This document shows positions 1-7,290 of a stretch of 64,000 bases of DNA, piece by piece. The stretch lies in contig JAJCZM010000027.1 of NCBI GenBank assembly GCA_029262375.1, positions 1 to 64,000 of the forward strand. Direction: 5' to 3'. A program made the translations under genes and the position numbers. Numbering within the stretch: the first letter of the stretch is position 1; each line of letters starts with the position of its first letter. This DNA is from Deltaproteobacteria bacterium (GTDB taxonomy: Bacteria; Desulfobacterota; Binatia; UBA1149; SPBQ01). The notes under the pieces are model-generated. The model saw only the letters and a list, made by a program, of their open reading frames with translations. It was not told the origin of the DNA and did not search any database.

Positions 1-1747
1 TCACCGAGATCGGGCCGCTGAAATGCAGGCTGGTGTTGTCGAGAGGGGGACGCTCCCTGATTCGATCGACCATGGCGTCGTCATAGAGCGCACGCATTTG
101 CCGCTCGGCTGCCGCGTCGCTGTGCTCCAGCTTCGCGCCGAGCGCGGGCGGAACCAGTTCCATGAATAGCCAGGTGCGATCGCGCACATCGAGCGCCCAG
201 CGGACCTCATCAAATAGGCGGCGCACGGTGACGCGCTCGGCCCGCTCGATCCACGCATCGGCGTGACGTTCCGAAACGACCGGTAACAGTGCGAGCGCGC
301 GTACCCATGAGACGCGACCCGACCGATAGGCCGCGGCCAAGGCGTCGCGCCCGTCGGCCGGATTGCCTTCTATGCGTACGAGCGAGCGCGCCTTTCGCGA
401 CGACAGACCCAGCCGTTCGCGAACGTAAACGGCGAGCGATGCGTACCCGATGTGGCGATGCAGGCCGAGCCGCGAAAACGTGGCGAGAAGACGGCCGAGC
501 TGCCAATCAATATTGCGCATCGATGCGAGGACGGCACGCAGCGCGTCGTCGATTTGAGCGGCTTCCATAGCATGCGGGAGATCCGGGAAATCTGGTAGGC
601 CCGGATTCTCGAAATCTCGATCCACCGAATCGAAAGGACGATCACGACCGTTCTCAGCAACGAGCGCTCGCAGGACCTCCCACTCGACGTCCCAACCACT
701 CGCGCGTCGCTCATGCGGAGATTCTGCATCGCTGTCTCGTGTACGCACGTGCGCCCCGAACGCCCGGAACATCTGGGCTACGCCATCGTCGTCGACATCA
801 TCGTCGACATCATGAGCGTTGAAGCCGCCGCTCGACAGATTGCGTAGACCCGTCCCCGAAGCCCCTTCCGCCGCAACCAGTTCCAGTGCCTGCCAACCGG
901 CGAGCACGCTGCCCGCACTGCGCGATGCGAGTTCGGAGACATCGCGCCACAACGCGCGCAGATGAGCGGGGCAGTAGATGTGCAGCTCTGCGCGCGGTTC
1001 GCCGTCGATGAAATCGAGATCATCGGCGTCCGGCTCGACCGGCGCGAGGGCTGTGCAATCGGGAGTATTCAAAGCGGCGTCGCATCTATCGCCTTCGCCT
1101 GCAACGCATTCGTCTGGAACAACAGCACGTGCGTCGGAAGACAGCGATTCCAGAATGCTACTGCCGTCAACTTCAGCTAAGACATCGCGATCGCCGCTTG
1201 CTGTACCCCGACCAAGCTCCCTCGCGTGCGCCTCCAACTCGCGGCTCGTCATCGTTTGCGCGCGGGCGATCCAGTGTTCGACATCTGCCGCGCTCGCATG
1301 AGCGCAAATCGTTCGAAGCTTGGTCCAGTTGAGTTCGCCTGCGTGAAGCGCCTGGCCAAGTCGCGGCAGTGCTTCGACCGCACGCGCGACCTGCGCGGCC
1401 GATTGAATCTCACGCGCGGACAAACCGAGGCGCTCGATCGTGTAGTCGCCCAGCCGTGCAAATCCGAGGCGGTGGTAGGCACGCGTGTCCAACAGCCGCA
1501 CGGCCAGATGTCCGATGCGCGCACGACAAACGGACTCGTGGCGCGCCACAGCGACAAGCAGTTTATCGACGACAATTGCGGCCTCGCCCTTGTCTATGGC
1601 GGCCAGGTCTTCACGAGGAAGCGGTTCGAGAAACGCCGCTGGAACGCGCAGGCGGCGCTCATGGCCGGGGCGTGCAGCAACGCTGGGGTGGGGCAACGGG
1701 CCGGGTCGAATGGGCCTAGATTTTCCGAGGTGGGACGGCGATGGCAT
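1..1747 (-). CDS. DUF222/HNH-endonuclease-like protein, partial (runs off left edge)
   Basis: An open frame of 582 codons runs from an ATG at 1747 to the first base of the window without a stop, so the C-terminus is outside. The protein contains two related modules, at about residues 85-180 and 425-520. Each has a 'YxRLGLSxR' core and a following W-x-RA..L helix pair (for example YTIERLGLSAREIQ and YVRERLGLSSRKAR). This pattern is typical of the DUF222-like N-terminal region of HNH-endonuclease family proteins in deltaproteobacterial genomes. Any HNH motif would lie beyond the edge, so nuclease function is not shown. An acidic, low-complexity linker separates the modules. No clear Shine-Dalgarno precedes the ATG. 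An IS1595 element is inserted 17 bp upstream and has probably disturbed the promoter. Confidence 0.72.
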   Translation of the reverse strand, partial: MPSPSHLGKSRPIRPGPLPHPSVAARPGHERRLRVPAAFLEPLPREDLAAIDKGEAAIVVDKLLVAVARHESVCRARIGHLAVRLLDTRAYHRLGFARLGDYTIERLGLSAREIQSAAQVARAVEALPRLGQALHAGELNWTKLRTICAHASAADVEHWIARAQTMTSRELEAHARELGRGTASGDRDVLAEVDGSSILESLSSDARAVVPDECVAGEGDRCDAALNTPDCTALAPVEPDADDLDFIDGEPRAELHIYCPAHLRALWRDVSELASRSAGSVLAGWQALELVAAEGASGTGLRNLSSGGFNAHDVDDDVDDDGVAQMFRAFGAHVRTRDSDAESPHERRASGWDVEWEVLRALVAENGRDRPFDSVDRDFENPGLPDFPDLPHAMEAAQIDDALRAVLASMRNIDWQLGRLLATFSRLGLHRHIGYASLAVYVRERLGLSSRKARSLVRIEGNPADGRDALAAAYRSGRVSWVRALALLPVVSERHADAWIERAERVTVRRLFDEVRWALDVRDRTWLFMELVPPALGAKLEHSDAAAERQMRALYDDAMVDRIRERPPLDNTSLHFSGPISV

Positions 1748-1764
1748 GGTTGACAACAGGGCGA

Positions 1765-1772
1765 ACATAATA
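1765..1772. repeat. Target-site duplication, left copy (IS1595-type, 8 bp)
   Basis: The sequence acataata directly abuts the GGG end of the left inverted repeat. The identical octamer follows the right inverted repeat at 4428-4435. Eight-base duplications are the norm for the IS1595 family, so this defines the outer boundary of the element. Confidence 0.92.
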
Positions 1773-1802
1773 GGGAACTATCCGGTTAACAAACCATGGC
1801 AC
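1773..1802 (+). repeat. IS left terminal inverted repeat
   Basis: Thirty bases beginning GGGAACTATC and containing GTTAACAAACCA. The reverse complement of 4398-4427 matches it at 24 of 30 positions, with differences at positions 6, 11, 12, 16, 25 and 27. Confidence 0.9.
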
Positions 1803-1818
1803 TAGCGCACCATAGTTA

Positions 1819-1846
1819 TTGACTGCCCCCCGTTCGGGTCTACAGT
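1819..1846 (+). promoter_or_regulatory. Sigma70-type promoter for the small passenger gene
   Basis: TTGACT at 1819-1824 and TACAGT at 1841-1846 are separated by 16 bp. This places a transcription start near 1853, about 27 bp before the ATG at 1880. It lies inside the insertion element just behind its left end and reads inward. Confidence 0.6.
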
Positions 1847-1879
1847 AATGTACAACCCAACCATGGAGGTTTAGTGACG

Positions 1880-2035
1880 ATGGGAAATAAGCCCAAAACT
1901 AGGCAAGGCGCGCGGGATTCCCGTACCGGCCAATTCATCCCTGTAGAGGAAGCGGACAAGCGGCCGAACACGACCCAGAAAGAGCGGATCCCGCTGCCTG
2001 GGCGTGGCGACACGGACCGTGGAAAGAAGAAGTAG
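1880..2035 (+). CDS. Small basic hypothetical protein (51 aa), IS passenger
   Basis: ATG at 1880 is preceded by a clear Shine-Dalgarno GGAGGT (1865-1870) and by a good sigma70 promoter. The 51-residue product is very rich in Lys, Arg, Asp and Gln. It has the pattern 'RDSRTGQFIP..EADKRPNTTQKE', which resembles short mobile-element-associated proteins of the type '(R)DxxTGxFVxxxxAxxxPxTTxxE'. No enzymatic domain is visible and the function is unknown. The promoter, ribosome site and coding-like composition make it more than a chance frame. Confidence 0.65.
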   Translation: MGNKPKTRQGARDSRTGQFIPVEEADKRPNTTQKERIPLPGRGDTDRGKKK

Positions 2036-2037
2036 GA

Positions 2038-2292
2038 CTAGCCGGTAGCTAGTTCCTGCATGCTGACAATCGCGGCTTCGGGGATGCTCAGATCCCCGTT
2101 GCCGTATGTCACGACACCGGCGTCAGCCTCGCCGGACAGATGCGGAACGATTACCGCGTGTCCGTCCCCCTCGGAAACCAGCCACCCGACGGAGCGACAG
2201 CGCACAGACTCTCCATCCTCTTGAATCTCACTGATGCGTCGCCAGCCGTTACCGCTGTGCGAGTCGAGCCATTCGATTAGTACCAGTTTCAT
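2038..2292 (-). CDS. Small phage-like hypothetical protein (84 aa), IS passenger
   Basis: This 84-residue protein begins MKLVLIEWLDSHSGNGW and has a predicted all-beta composition. The opening 'V.WLD..S..GW' followed by 'CRSVGWLV.E..GHAVIVPHL' is the pattern of short hypothetical proteins found in many phages and mobile elements. Its start overlaps the stop of the upstream small gene by ATGA (2289-2292), so the two are translationally coupled. Both are read convergently to the 51-aa gene. The function is unknown. Confidence 0.68.
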   Translation of the reverse strand: MKLVLIEWLDSHSGNGWRRISEIQEDGESVRCRSVGWLVSEGDGHAVIVPHLSGEADAGVVTYGNGDLSIPEAAIVSMQELATG

Positions 2293-2474
2293 TGTTTTTC
2301 CCCTGCGGGCTTCGCGCGTACCTTCTTCGGCTTCGGAGCGGAGTCTTCGGGCGGCGGTGCCGCGAGCGCACCCTTGAGGGCCTTGTCTAGTGGAAGCGGG
2401 TTGAGCGACAGGCGTGCCAGACGCTCCCTTTGACCTGCCTTTGGCTCGCCTTTAGTTACCTGTTGTCTGCCCAT
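2289..2474 (-). CDS. Small hypothetical protein (61 aa), IS passenger
   Basis: The frame starts at ATG 2474 and ends in the ATGA overlap with the 84-aa gene. The product has a charged N-terminus, then 'RERLARLSLNPLPLDKALKGALAAPP', then a Lys/Pro tail. The 'LSLxPLxxxxALxxxL' segment recalls short actinobacterial and mobile-element proteins carrying 'LSLDPLSPDEALRAxL', but I cannot assign a family. Its start lies 22 bp from the divergent DUF3800 start, leaving little room for promoters. A longer upstream extension of the frame exists but would overlap the DUF3800 gene and looks non-coding. Confidence 0.5.
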   Translation of the reverse strand: MGRQQVTKGEPKAGQRERLARLSLNPLPLDKALKGALAAPPPEDSAPKPKKVRAKPAGEKQ

Positions 2475-2496
2475 CGTCGGGCAACATATCACAGGT

Positions 2497-3300
2497 ATGT
2501 GGGCATTCGTAGATGAGTCCGGTGACGCCGGAACCCTTGGGAGGGGTACGCGATGGCTCGTGAATGCCGCAATATGCATAAAGGACGCGGACGTTGGCGA
2601 AATGCGTCGGCTGATGAACGAATGCCTGCGCGCGAACGATTCCAAGCGACAATACCTGCACAGTCGAAATCTGTCGCACGACGATATCCATGGGATAAGC
2701 TCTTGGTTGCGTGACGCCCCGTGGGTGGGGACCGTAGTCGCAACTGACACCACGAGCGTCGATGCGACTCAATATACACCCCTTGCGCAACCGGTTGCCC
2801 ACGAGAACTATGCAAGAAAGTACCTTGTGGAGCGGGTCAGTTGGTATGCCGCGCATGTTGCGGAGCCGGTGAACCTCGTTTTTGAACGCAGTGGAAGCTT
2901 GCACGTTTTGGCACTACGCGAATACCTCGGTCGCTGCCGACGGAAACGAGACCCCTTAGATGGGATCTACGACGATTCCTATATTGATTATTTGGATTGG
3001 GATTGGCTCAGTCTCGATCGGATCAACTCGGAGCCTAAAGCCAATGAGCGACTCCTTGGGTTCGCGGATTTCTTAGCTTACGCAGTCTTGCGTGCGATTG
3101 AACCAAATCGCCAGTGGGAGCGACTAGAGCCGAGTTACTTCGAGGCTATCGAACAGAAACTCTGGCGAGGCCCAGGCGATGAGCCACGACTATTTCGCTA
3201 CGGCTTGGCATTAATGCCAAGCCCGAAGCAGAAGGAGTTCATCCGAGAATTCGCGTGCTTGAGCAGTCTTTGGGTCGATAAAAAGAACCCCTCCCAGTAG
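2497..3300 (+). CDS. DUF3800 domain protein, IS passenger
   Basis: The 267-residue protein opens with MWAFVDESGDAG, the N-terminal D-E-S-G signature of DUF3800, whose fold is thought to be RNase H-like. A second conserved acidic patch appears mid-protein (DDSYIDYLDWDW). Near the end 'LLGFADFLAYAVLR' matches the family's 'QxADxxAxxxxR' helix with a conserved Asp. DUF3800 proteins are scattered among mobile elements and defence neighbourhoods and have no established biochemical role. Here the gene lies between the small cassette and the transposase of an IS1595 element, so it moves with it. Confidence 0.8.
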   Translation: MWAFVDESGDAGTLGRGTRWLVNAAICIKDADVGEMRRLMNECLRANDSKRQYLHSRNLSHDDIHGISSWLRDAPWVGTVVATDTTSVDATQYTPLAQPVAHENYARKYLVERVSWYAAHVAEPVNLVFERSGSLHVLALREYLGRCRRKRDPLDGIYDDSYIDYLDWDWLSLDRINSEPKANERLLGFADFLAYAVLRAIEPNRQWERLEPSYFEAIEQKLWRGPGDEPRLFRYGLALMPSPKQKEFIREFACLSSLWVDKKNPSQ

Positions 3301-3424
3301 GCATCCGGCCCGATGGTCGGAACCACCGAGAACCCACAAGGAGGGGCATTGCAACACGTGGTAAGTATAGCAGCCAGAGCCGCGCGCAAGTCAAGGGACT
3401 AGGGCCCAGATCCCCTTTTCCCCT

Positions 3425-4378
3425 TCAAGCGGTGTGTGATGGTTGGCGGTACGTAAGCATTTTGCCGTCGGCCGCCTTCAGCGCGATCCGCGTGCGCTCA
3501 CCGTCCGACACGTTCCGGTAGCTCCACCGAAACGAGAACTCATTACAGTAACGGTGTAGGTGCTCGCCCGATACGTGGTGAAAAGTGCCGGTGACGCCAC
3601 GCTTAAGCAGCGCCCAGTACGCCTCAATCTCGTTCGTGCTGATCTTGCCCGCGTCCGTCGTGCGTACGTACTGCGAGCGCGCGTGGTTCACCGTCTCGTG
3701 GCCGCCCTCGAACTCTGGACCGACTTTCTTGTAGGCCATCGACTCATCGGTGAGCAGGCGCGACTTCGTGGAAGCGTTCGCCTTGAGATGCGTGGAGAGA
3801 TCGCGCAGCGCCGTCTTACCGCGTCCAAGAGGGAACGACCGAGCACGCCCACCAGGCTCGACTAGCCCGAACACCGCCACCTTATCGCTTTTTCCTTGGC
3901 GTCGGTTTCGACGCTTTGCGAGGGGCTGGTTTCCGGGCTTGCCGCCGAAAAAAGATTCGTCCGCGATCACGTCCTTACCCTCGCCGCCAAGCATCCCGGC
4001 CAGGGGCTCCGAGTCCATCGCATGACGGATACGGTGGGCCATGTGCCACGCCGTCTGATACGAGCCCAGCCCGAGCATGCGCTGAAGCTGTAGCGCGCTG
4101 ATCCCCTTCTTGGACGAGCAGACGAGCGAGAACGCTTCGATCCACGTCTTTAGGGGGATGTGGCTGCGATGGAAGATCGTGCCGACGGTAACCGTGAATT
4201 GTTTACGGCACTCCTTCGTCCGACACTTGTAGACGCCACGATTGGCAGCCTTACCGCCTAGCTTGGTCACTTCGACCGACCCGCAGTGAACGCACGCCGC
4301 ACCGTCGGGCCAGCGGATGCTCTCCAGGTACTCGCGTGCCTGATCCTCGGACAGCTTTCTGACTTCCTTGAACTCCAT
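3425..4378 (-). CDS. IS1595-family (ISXO2-like) DDE transposase
   Basis: I take ATG 4378 as the start (317 aa), because family members begin with an 'F.E..KF..EE.C..YL' helix and the upstream in-frame TTG at 4414 falls in the -35 box. Residues 25-60 form the zinc ribbon (CVHCG ... CRTKECRKQF). The next helix-turn-helix-like segment is 'KKGISALQLQRMLGLGSYQTAWHMAHRIR'-type, followed by the ISXO2 catalytic domain: 'DESFFGGK' (first Asp), 'TDESMAYK' (second Asp) and 'NHARSQYVR...TNEIEAYWALLKR' (Asn/Glu region). The frame is intact. It is expressed from a promoter embedded in the right inverted repeat. Confidence 0.93.
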   Translation of the reverse strand: MEFKEVRKLSEDQAREYLESIRWPDGAACVHCGSVEVTKLGGKAANRGVYKCRTKECRKQFTVTVGTIFHRSHIPLKTWIEAFSLVCSSKKGISALQLQRMLGLGSYQTAWHMAHRIRHAMDSEPLAGMLGGEGKDVIADESFFGGKPGNQPLAKRRNRRQGKSDKVAVFGLVEPGGRARSFPLGRGKTALRDLSTHLKANASTKSRLLTDESMAYKKVGPEFEGGHETVNHARSQYVRTTDAGKISTNEIEAYWALLKRGVTGTFHHVSGEHLHRYCNEFSFRWSYRNVSDGERTRIALKAADGKMLTYRQPSHTA

Positions 4379-4385
4379 GCCCTGA

Positions 4386-4414
4386 ATACTAGATATTGTG
4401 GCGTGGTTTGTCAA
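4386..4414 (-). promoter_or_regulatory. Transposase promoter inside the right inverted repeat
   Basis: On the minus strand TTGACA (4414-4409) and TAGTAT (4391-4386) are spaced by 17 bp, close to the sigma70 consensus. The predicted transcription start, about 4379, coincides with the ATG at 4378, implying a leaderless or nearly leaderless transposase mRNA. Confidence 0.7.
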
Positions 4415-4427
4415 CTAGATAATTCCC
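4398..4427 (-). repeat. IS right terminal inverted repeat
   Basis: Read outside to inside on the minus strand it begins GGGAATTATCTAGTTGACA and pairs with the left end (24/30). The -35 hexamer of the transposase promoter lies within it. Confidence 0.9.
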
Positions 4428-4435
4428 ACATAATA
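4428..4435. repeat. Target-site duplication, right copy
   Basis: The sequence acataata is identical to 1765-1772 and directly follows the right inverted repeat. On the minus strand it reads tattatgt, which would have served as a -10 box for the interrupted gene at 1-1747. Confidence 0.92.
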
Positions 4436-4718
4436 CGAAAGTGCGCGCGTCGTCAAGCGAAAAGCATCGCGATGAGGACTGCGTTCGTCGCGAACGGCGA
4501 CGTGCGAAGCCAACGCACGACGATACGTCTTGCGCACCGAAACTGGCGCACCGCGAAACGCTCACCGCAGGTCGCGCGTCGTGCCCGCGCAGCCTAAGCC
4601 GCGTACCGAGATGTTCGTTCGCGACCACGTCACGGACCACGCTCTACGTCGGATTCGCGCAGAGCGTCGTTGCAGCGCGCGTCGAACTCCGGACGTGGGA
4701 TACCCAGAGTGCGCTGGA

Positions 4719-5330
4719 TCAATTCGAGGGCAACGTCGGGCCGCTGCGCCACCCTTCGGAAATCGCGCTCGCGCAGTTCTGTGCGAGATACTCGTCGGCG
4801 GCCGCCCGCTCTTCGTCCGGCCAGGAGGGGAGATAATTGGATGAGATGAGTTCGCAGGCTTCATCGCGACGACGAAGGTAGTGGAGAGCGTATGCGTGAT
4901 TGAGGTAACGGCGGGCCTCCTCTCTCGGACTCGGTAACGCGCTGTCTATTTTTCCGAACGCTTCAAGCGCGTCGTCCCATTCCTCGAGCTGCATGAGAGC
5001 ATTCCCAAGTCGAAAGTAGTCATCATCGACAGCGAACCCTCGTGCGTCGATTTTCGAGAGTGCAGAGACTTCAGCGACGACGTCCTGCCAGCGGTCGTCG
5101 TGGGTGATGACCATTGCAGTCACACCCGTCTTCGAGTTGAGCTCCGAAAGCAGCGACATGACGCCCGCGCTGCAGTCCGAATCGAGGTTGCCGGTCGGTT
5201 CATCGGCCAAGACGACCGTCGGTTCGGTCGGTTTCGAGTGTTCTGACTGTGCTGTGGGAGTGTCGCGAGCGATGGCAATTCTCCGCGACGGGGGGAAGCT
5301 CTGCGACGGATGTGTTGTGGCGCGAATCAC
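4719..5330 (-). pseudogene. Chimeric remnant: C-terminal ABC-ATPase fragment joined to TPR-like region
   Basis: The frame encodes 'RRIAIARD', then a divergent stretch, then 'VVLADEPTGNLDS' (Walker B and D-loop) and 'VITHDD' (H-loop), as in LolD/MacB-type ATPases. The Walker A half and a proper signature motif are missing. Directly after the H-loop the frame continues into helix pairs of tetratricopeptide type ('YFRLGNALMQLEEWDDALEAF', 'YLNHAYALHYLRRRDEA'). No plausible start codon with a ribosome site precedes it. It looks like the fused debris of two genes next to an insertion element rather than a working transporter ATPase. A TPR protein with a chance upstream extension is the alternative. 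Confidence 0.55.
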
Positions 5331-5437
5331 AGGAGCCGTTGTCTACAGCGACGGGCCTTCCGTAAAAGCGTGTGACTGTTCTCGACTACCGCGCGGCAGC
5401 CGGTACTTCTTCGCCGTGAGCAGGAGGGAGGAAGCCA

Positions 5438-6118
5438 ATGTACGTACGTCGGATTTTCGCGCCACTATGTTTGTACGCGCTGGTAGCGGTGCTCGTTTTT
5501 CCGGCGCAGGTGGAAGCCGACTTTCCAGGCATCGCCAAGAGCTTCAAGACGGATATGACGCGGGCATATGTCCCCTGTGGGAGTGGCATAACTTTCCCGT
5601 CTCCTAACACGTCGAGCGTATCGGGCACGCCTGGCTGCGCCCCGCCGACGCCCTACTCGAACTATCTGTTCAGCGACAAAGGGAAATGTTCTCTTAAGAT
5701 GAAGTCCAGATTCGAATCGCCGTGTTCCGACGGACTCTCGCCTGCGTGTTCCAACTTCATCATGCAGGCGAAATGCTCGGGCATCACCAACCCAGACGGC
5801 GTGACACCTATTTTCCGCCAGGCCCGTCTTCCTTGGGTATTGGCGATCATCCTTGTCTTCGCTGTTGTTAACGACCTCAATCGTGAGTCTCTCGTCGATG
5901 GGAGCCGCGTGGCTCCATCGCAGGACTACATCACGGTGAGTGTCCCCGTAGAGTTCTTTCTCGAACCCAGCAAGGGAAAGCTAAAAGGGGTTGGCAGTAC
6001 GATCGAATCGGCTGGTGTCGCTATGGTCGGACCTGGCACGAGCGTTTCGATCATCGGAGCCCAGATTGTCGATCCTAGTGGCAATGTCTTCGCGGTGTCG
6101 GGCTCGAGCACGCGCTAG
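5438..6118 (+). CDS. Secreted hypothetical protein with signal peptide (226 aa)
   Basis: ATG 5438 follows a strong ribosome site (AGGAGGGAGGA). The N-terminus is a signal peptide: MYVRR, a hydrophobic core, and a cut near VEA-DFP at about residue 28. The mature part contains 'TDMTRAYVPCGSG', 'GTPGCAPPTP', 'GKCSLKMKS' and a Cys-rich middle, ending in a beta-rich 'GTSVSIIGAQIVDPSGN' stretch. I recognise this layout as a secreted family recurrent in Binatia-like genomes, of unknown function. A short hydrophobic segment (WVLAIILVFAVVNDL) in the middle is unusual for the family and may mark sequence divergence. Confidence 0.7.
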   Translation: MYVRRIFAPLCLYALVAVLVFPAQVEADFPGIAKSFKTDMTRAYVPCGSGITFPSPNTSSVSGTPGCAPPTPYSNYLFSDKGKCSLKMKSRFESPCSDGLSPACSNFIMQAKCSGITNPDGVTPIFRQARLPWVLAIILVFAVVNDLNRESLVDGSRVAPSQDYITVSVPVEFFLEPSKGKLKGVGSTIESAGVAMVGPGTSVSIIGAQIVDPSGNVFAVSGSSTR

Positions 6119-6529
6119 AGAGCGGGGGCCCCGGGGCGCTTCATTCGACCTGGCTGGCACAGTAGACGCTTGGCAACGGAATGTTGTAGCGCCGCTATCC
6201 CCGCTCAGGTCGAGCGTGCCGCCTGCCCCGGTCAAGCTGCCCCCGATGTCACCGGCAAGGTCGACCCGTGCGTTGATCGCCATCGTACCCGCGGCATGAG
6301 AGATCGTATTCGCGCTACACCGATGTTCGCGGACGACCATGAGTGACGTGTGTCACCCCAACGATCGGTGACATTCAACAATCGGTCGGTTCCACGATGA
6401 TACCGGTCGTCGTCGTCTACGCACTGAGCAAACTGCCGCTCAGTATCGTCGCCAGATTCTGGAACAGTTTCGCGGCTGAGTTTCCACGGCGCGCACCGCA
6501 ACCATGTTTTTCTGTCGCAGGCGTCGCGC
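6119..6529. other. Gap without a convincing gene; possible minus-strand remnant of a secreted repeat protein
   Basis: On the minus strand about 6170-6330 reads 'INARVDLAGDIGGSLTGAGG' and 'LDLSGDSGATT'. This is the same style as the beta-repeat region of the secreted protein at 22974-25472 but without start, signal peptide or continuation. An inverted repeat GTGAC-gtgt-GTCAC lies at 6343-6356. Nothing else is recognised. Confidence 0.3.
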
Positions 6530-7144
6530 CTACTGGCAGGCGCAGGCGCGTTCCGCACCAATGATCTGCGCAGCCGAAGTCGCAGCACAGAGGGTTCGCG
6601 AGCCGGCGGCGGCGTAGCATCCGCCCGCGACGATACACAGAGCCGGTGGTCCAACCCATGGGGTGCTGGCATCGCCGAGCGCATCCATGATGGCGTTGCA
6701 GTTGTCGGCCGAGGCAGCGCCGAAGCCCGCCGTCGCCGGGTCATACACGAGACCGACATCGGCGCAGGCGCCGTCGCAGCTATCACCGGCCGCTCCGAGG
6801 TACCAGCAGGCGCCGCCGAGTGCGACGTCACAGCTGAGACTGGCGGAGATCCCGTCCATGCAACTTTCGACGTCGGCCTTTATCGCCAGACCATCGCCCA
6901 AAGTCGGGCACGTGGGCCATTTGGCCTCGGCCTTGTTCCACTGCTTGTCGAAGTTGGTGGAGCACTTGGATGTATCGGCGGGTTCGTCCTTCTTGACGGC
7001 TTTCGCTTCGGCCTTCTGGAGACAGAGCGAATAGACGCCGACGGCTTTGTTCTTCGCCGATTCGCATTTCTGCTCGGGGGTTGCGCCGGCAAGTGCCAGT
7101 GTGGGGAGCAAGACAATCGCGGCAACGGTTGCAAGTCTGATCAT
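6530..7144 (-). CDS. Secreted cysteine-rich hypothetical protein (204 aa)
   Basis: The product starts with a clean signal peptide, MIRLATVAAIVLLPTLALA, cut before GATPEQK. A Lys/Ala-rich helical segment follows (QKCESAKNKAVG...CLQKAEAKA), containing paired cysteines as in the 'AKCxxAKxKAxGxxxxxxxxCxxKA' family abundant in Binatia-like genomes. The C-terminal half has about twelve cysteines, likely disulphide-bonded after export. A ribosome site (GGAGGAA) precedes the ATG at 7144. The N-terminal module is related to residues 35-110 of the large cysteine-rich protein at 38064-41183. The function is unknown. Confidence 0.78.
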   Translation of the reverse strand: MIRLATVAAIVLLPTLALAGATPEQKCESAKNKAVGVYSLCLQKAEAKAVKKDEPADTSKCSTNFDKQWNKAEAKWPTCPTLGDGLAIKADVESCMDGISASLSCDVALGGACWYLGAAGDSCDGACADVGLVYDPATAGFGAASADNCNAIMDALGDASTPWVGPPALCIVAGGCYAAAGSRTLCAATSAAQIIGAERACACQ

Positions 7145-7290
7145 GGGGGTTCCTCCGTGTTCGAGCGCCGATGTATTATGGCGCGCGCGACTAGTTCTCG
7201 CCAGGCGCGTCGAGGACCGGGAAATACGCGTACCGGACGGCGTGAACCGGTCGTGTTCCGCTGCGGTTCGCTGTAGTCACTCCTATTGAG

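Larger units (their letters stand above)
1773..4427 (-). mobile_element. IS1595-family insertion sequence with passenger genes
   Basis: This 2,655-bp element is bounded by imperfect terminal inverted repeats (1773-1802 and 4398-4427, 24 of 30 positions identical, both starting GGGAA) and a perfect 8-bp target duplication. The transposase lies at the right end on the minus strand. A DUF3800 gene and three very small genes fill the left two thirds. A simple IS1595-type element would be about 1.1 kb; this one is over twice that, and passenger-carrying derivatives are known in the family. The intact transposase frame and the perfect duplication suggest a recent insertion. Confidence 0.9.

Noticed and set aside
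2475..2904. Longer minus-strand frames overlapping the DUF3800 gene
   Set aside because: They run antisense through a clearly recognisable DUF3800 protein and have no coding-like composition. Only the 3' 61 codons (2289-2474) outside that gene were kept.
4378..4414. TTG at 4414 as the transposase start
   Set aside because: It forms the -35 hexamer of the best promoter and family members start at the ATG equivalent to 4378.
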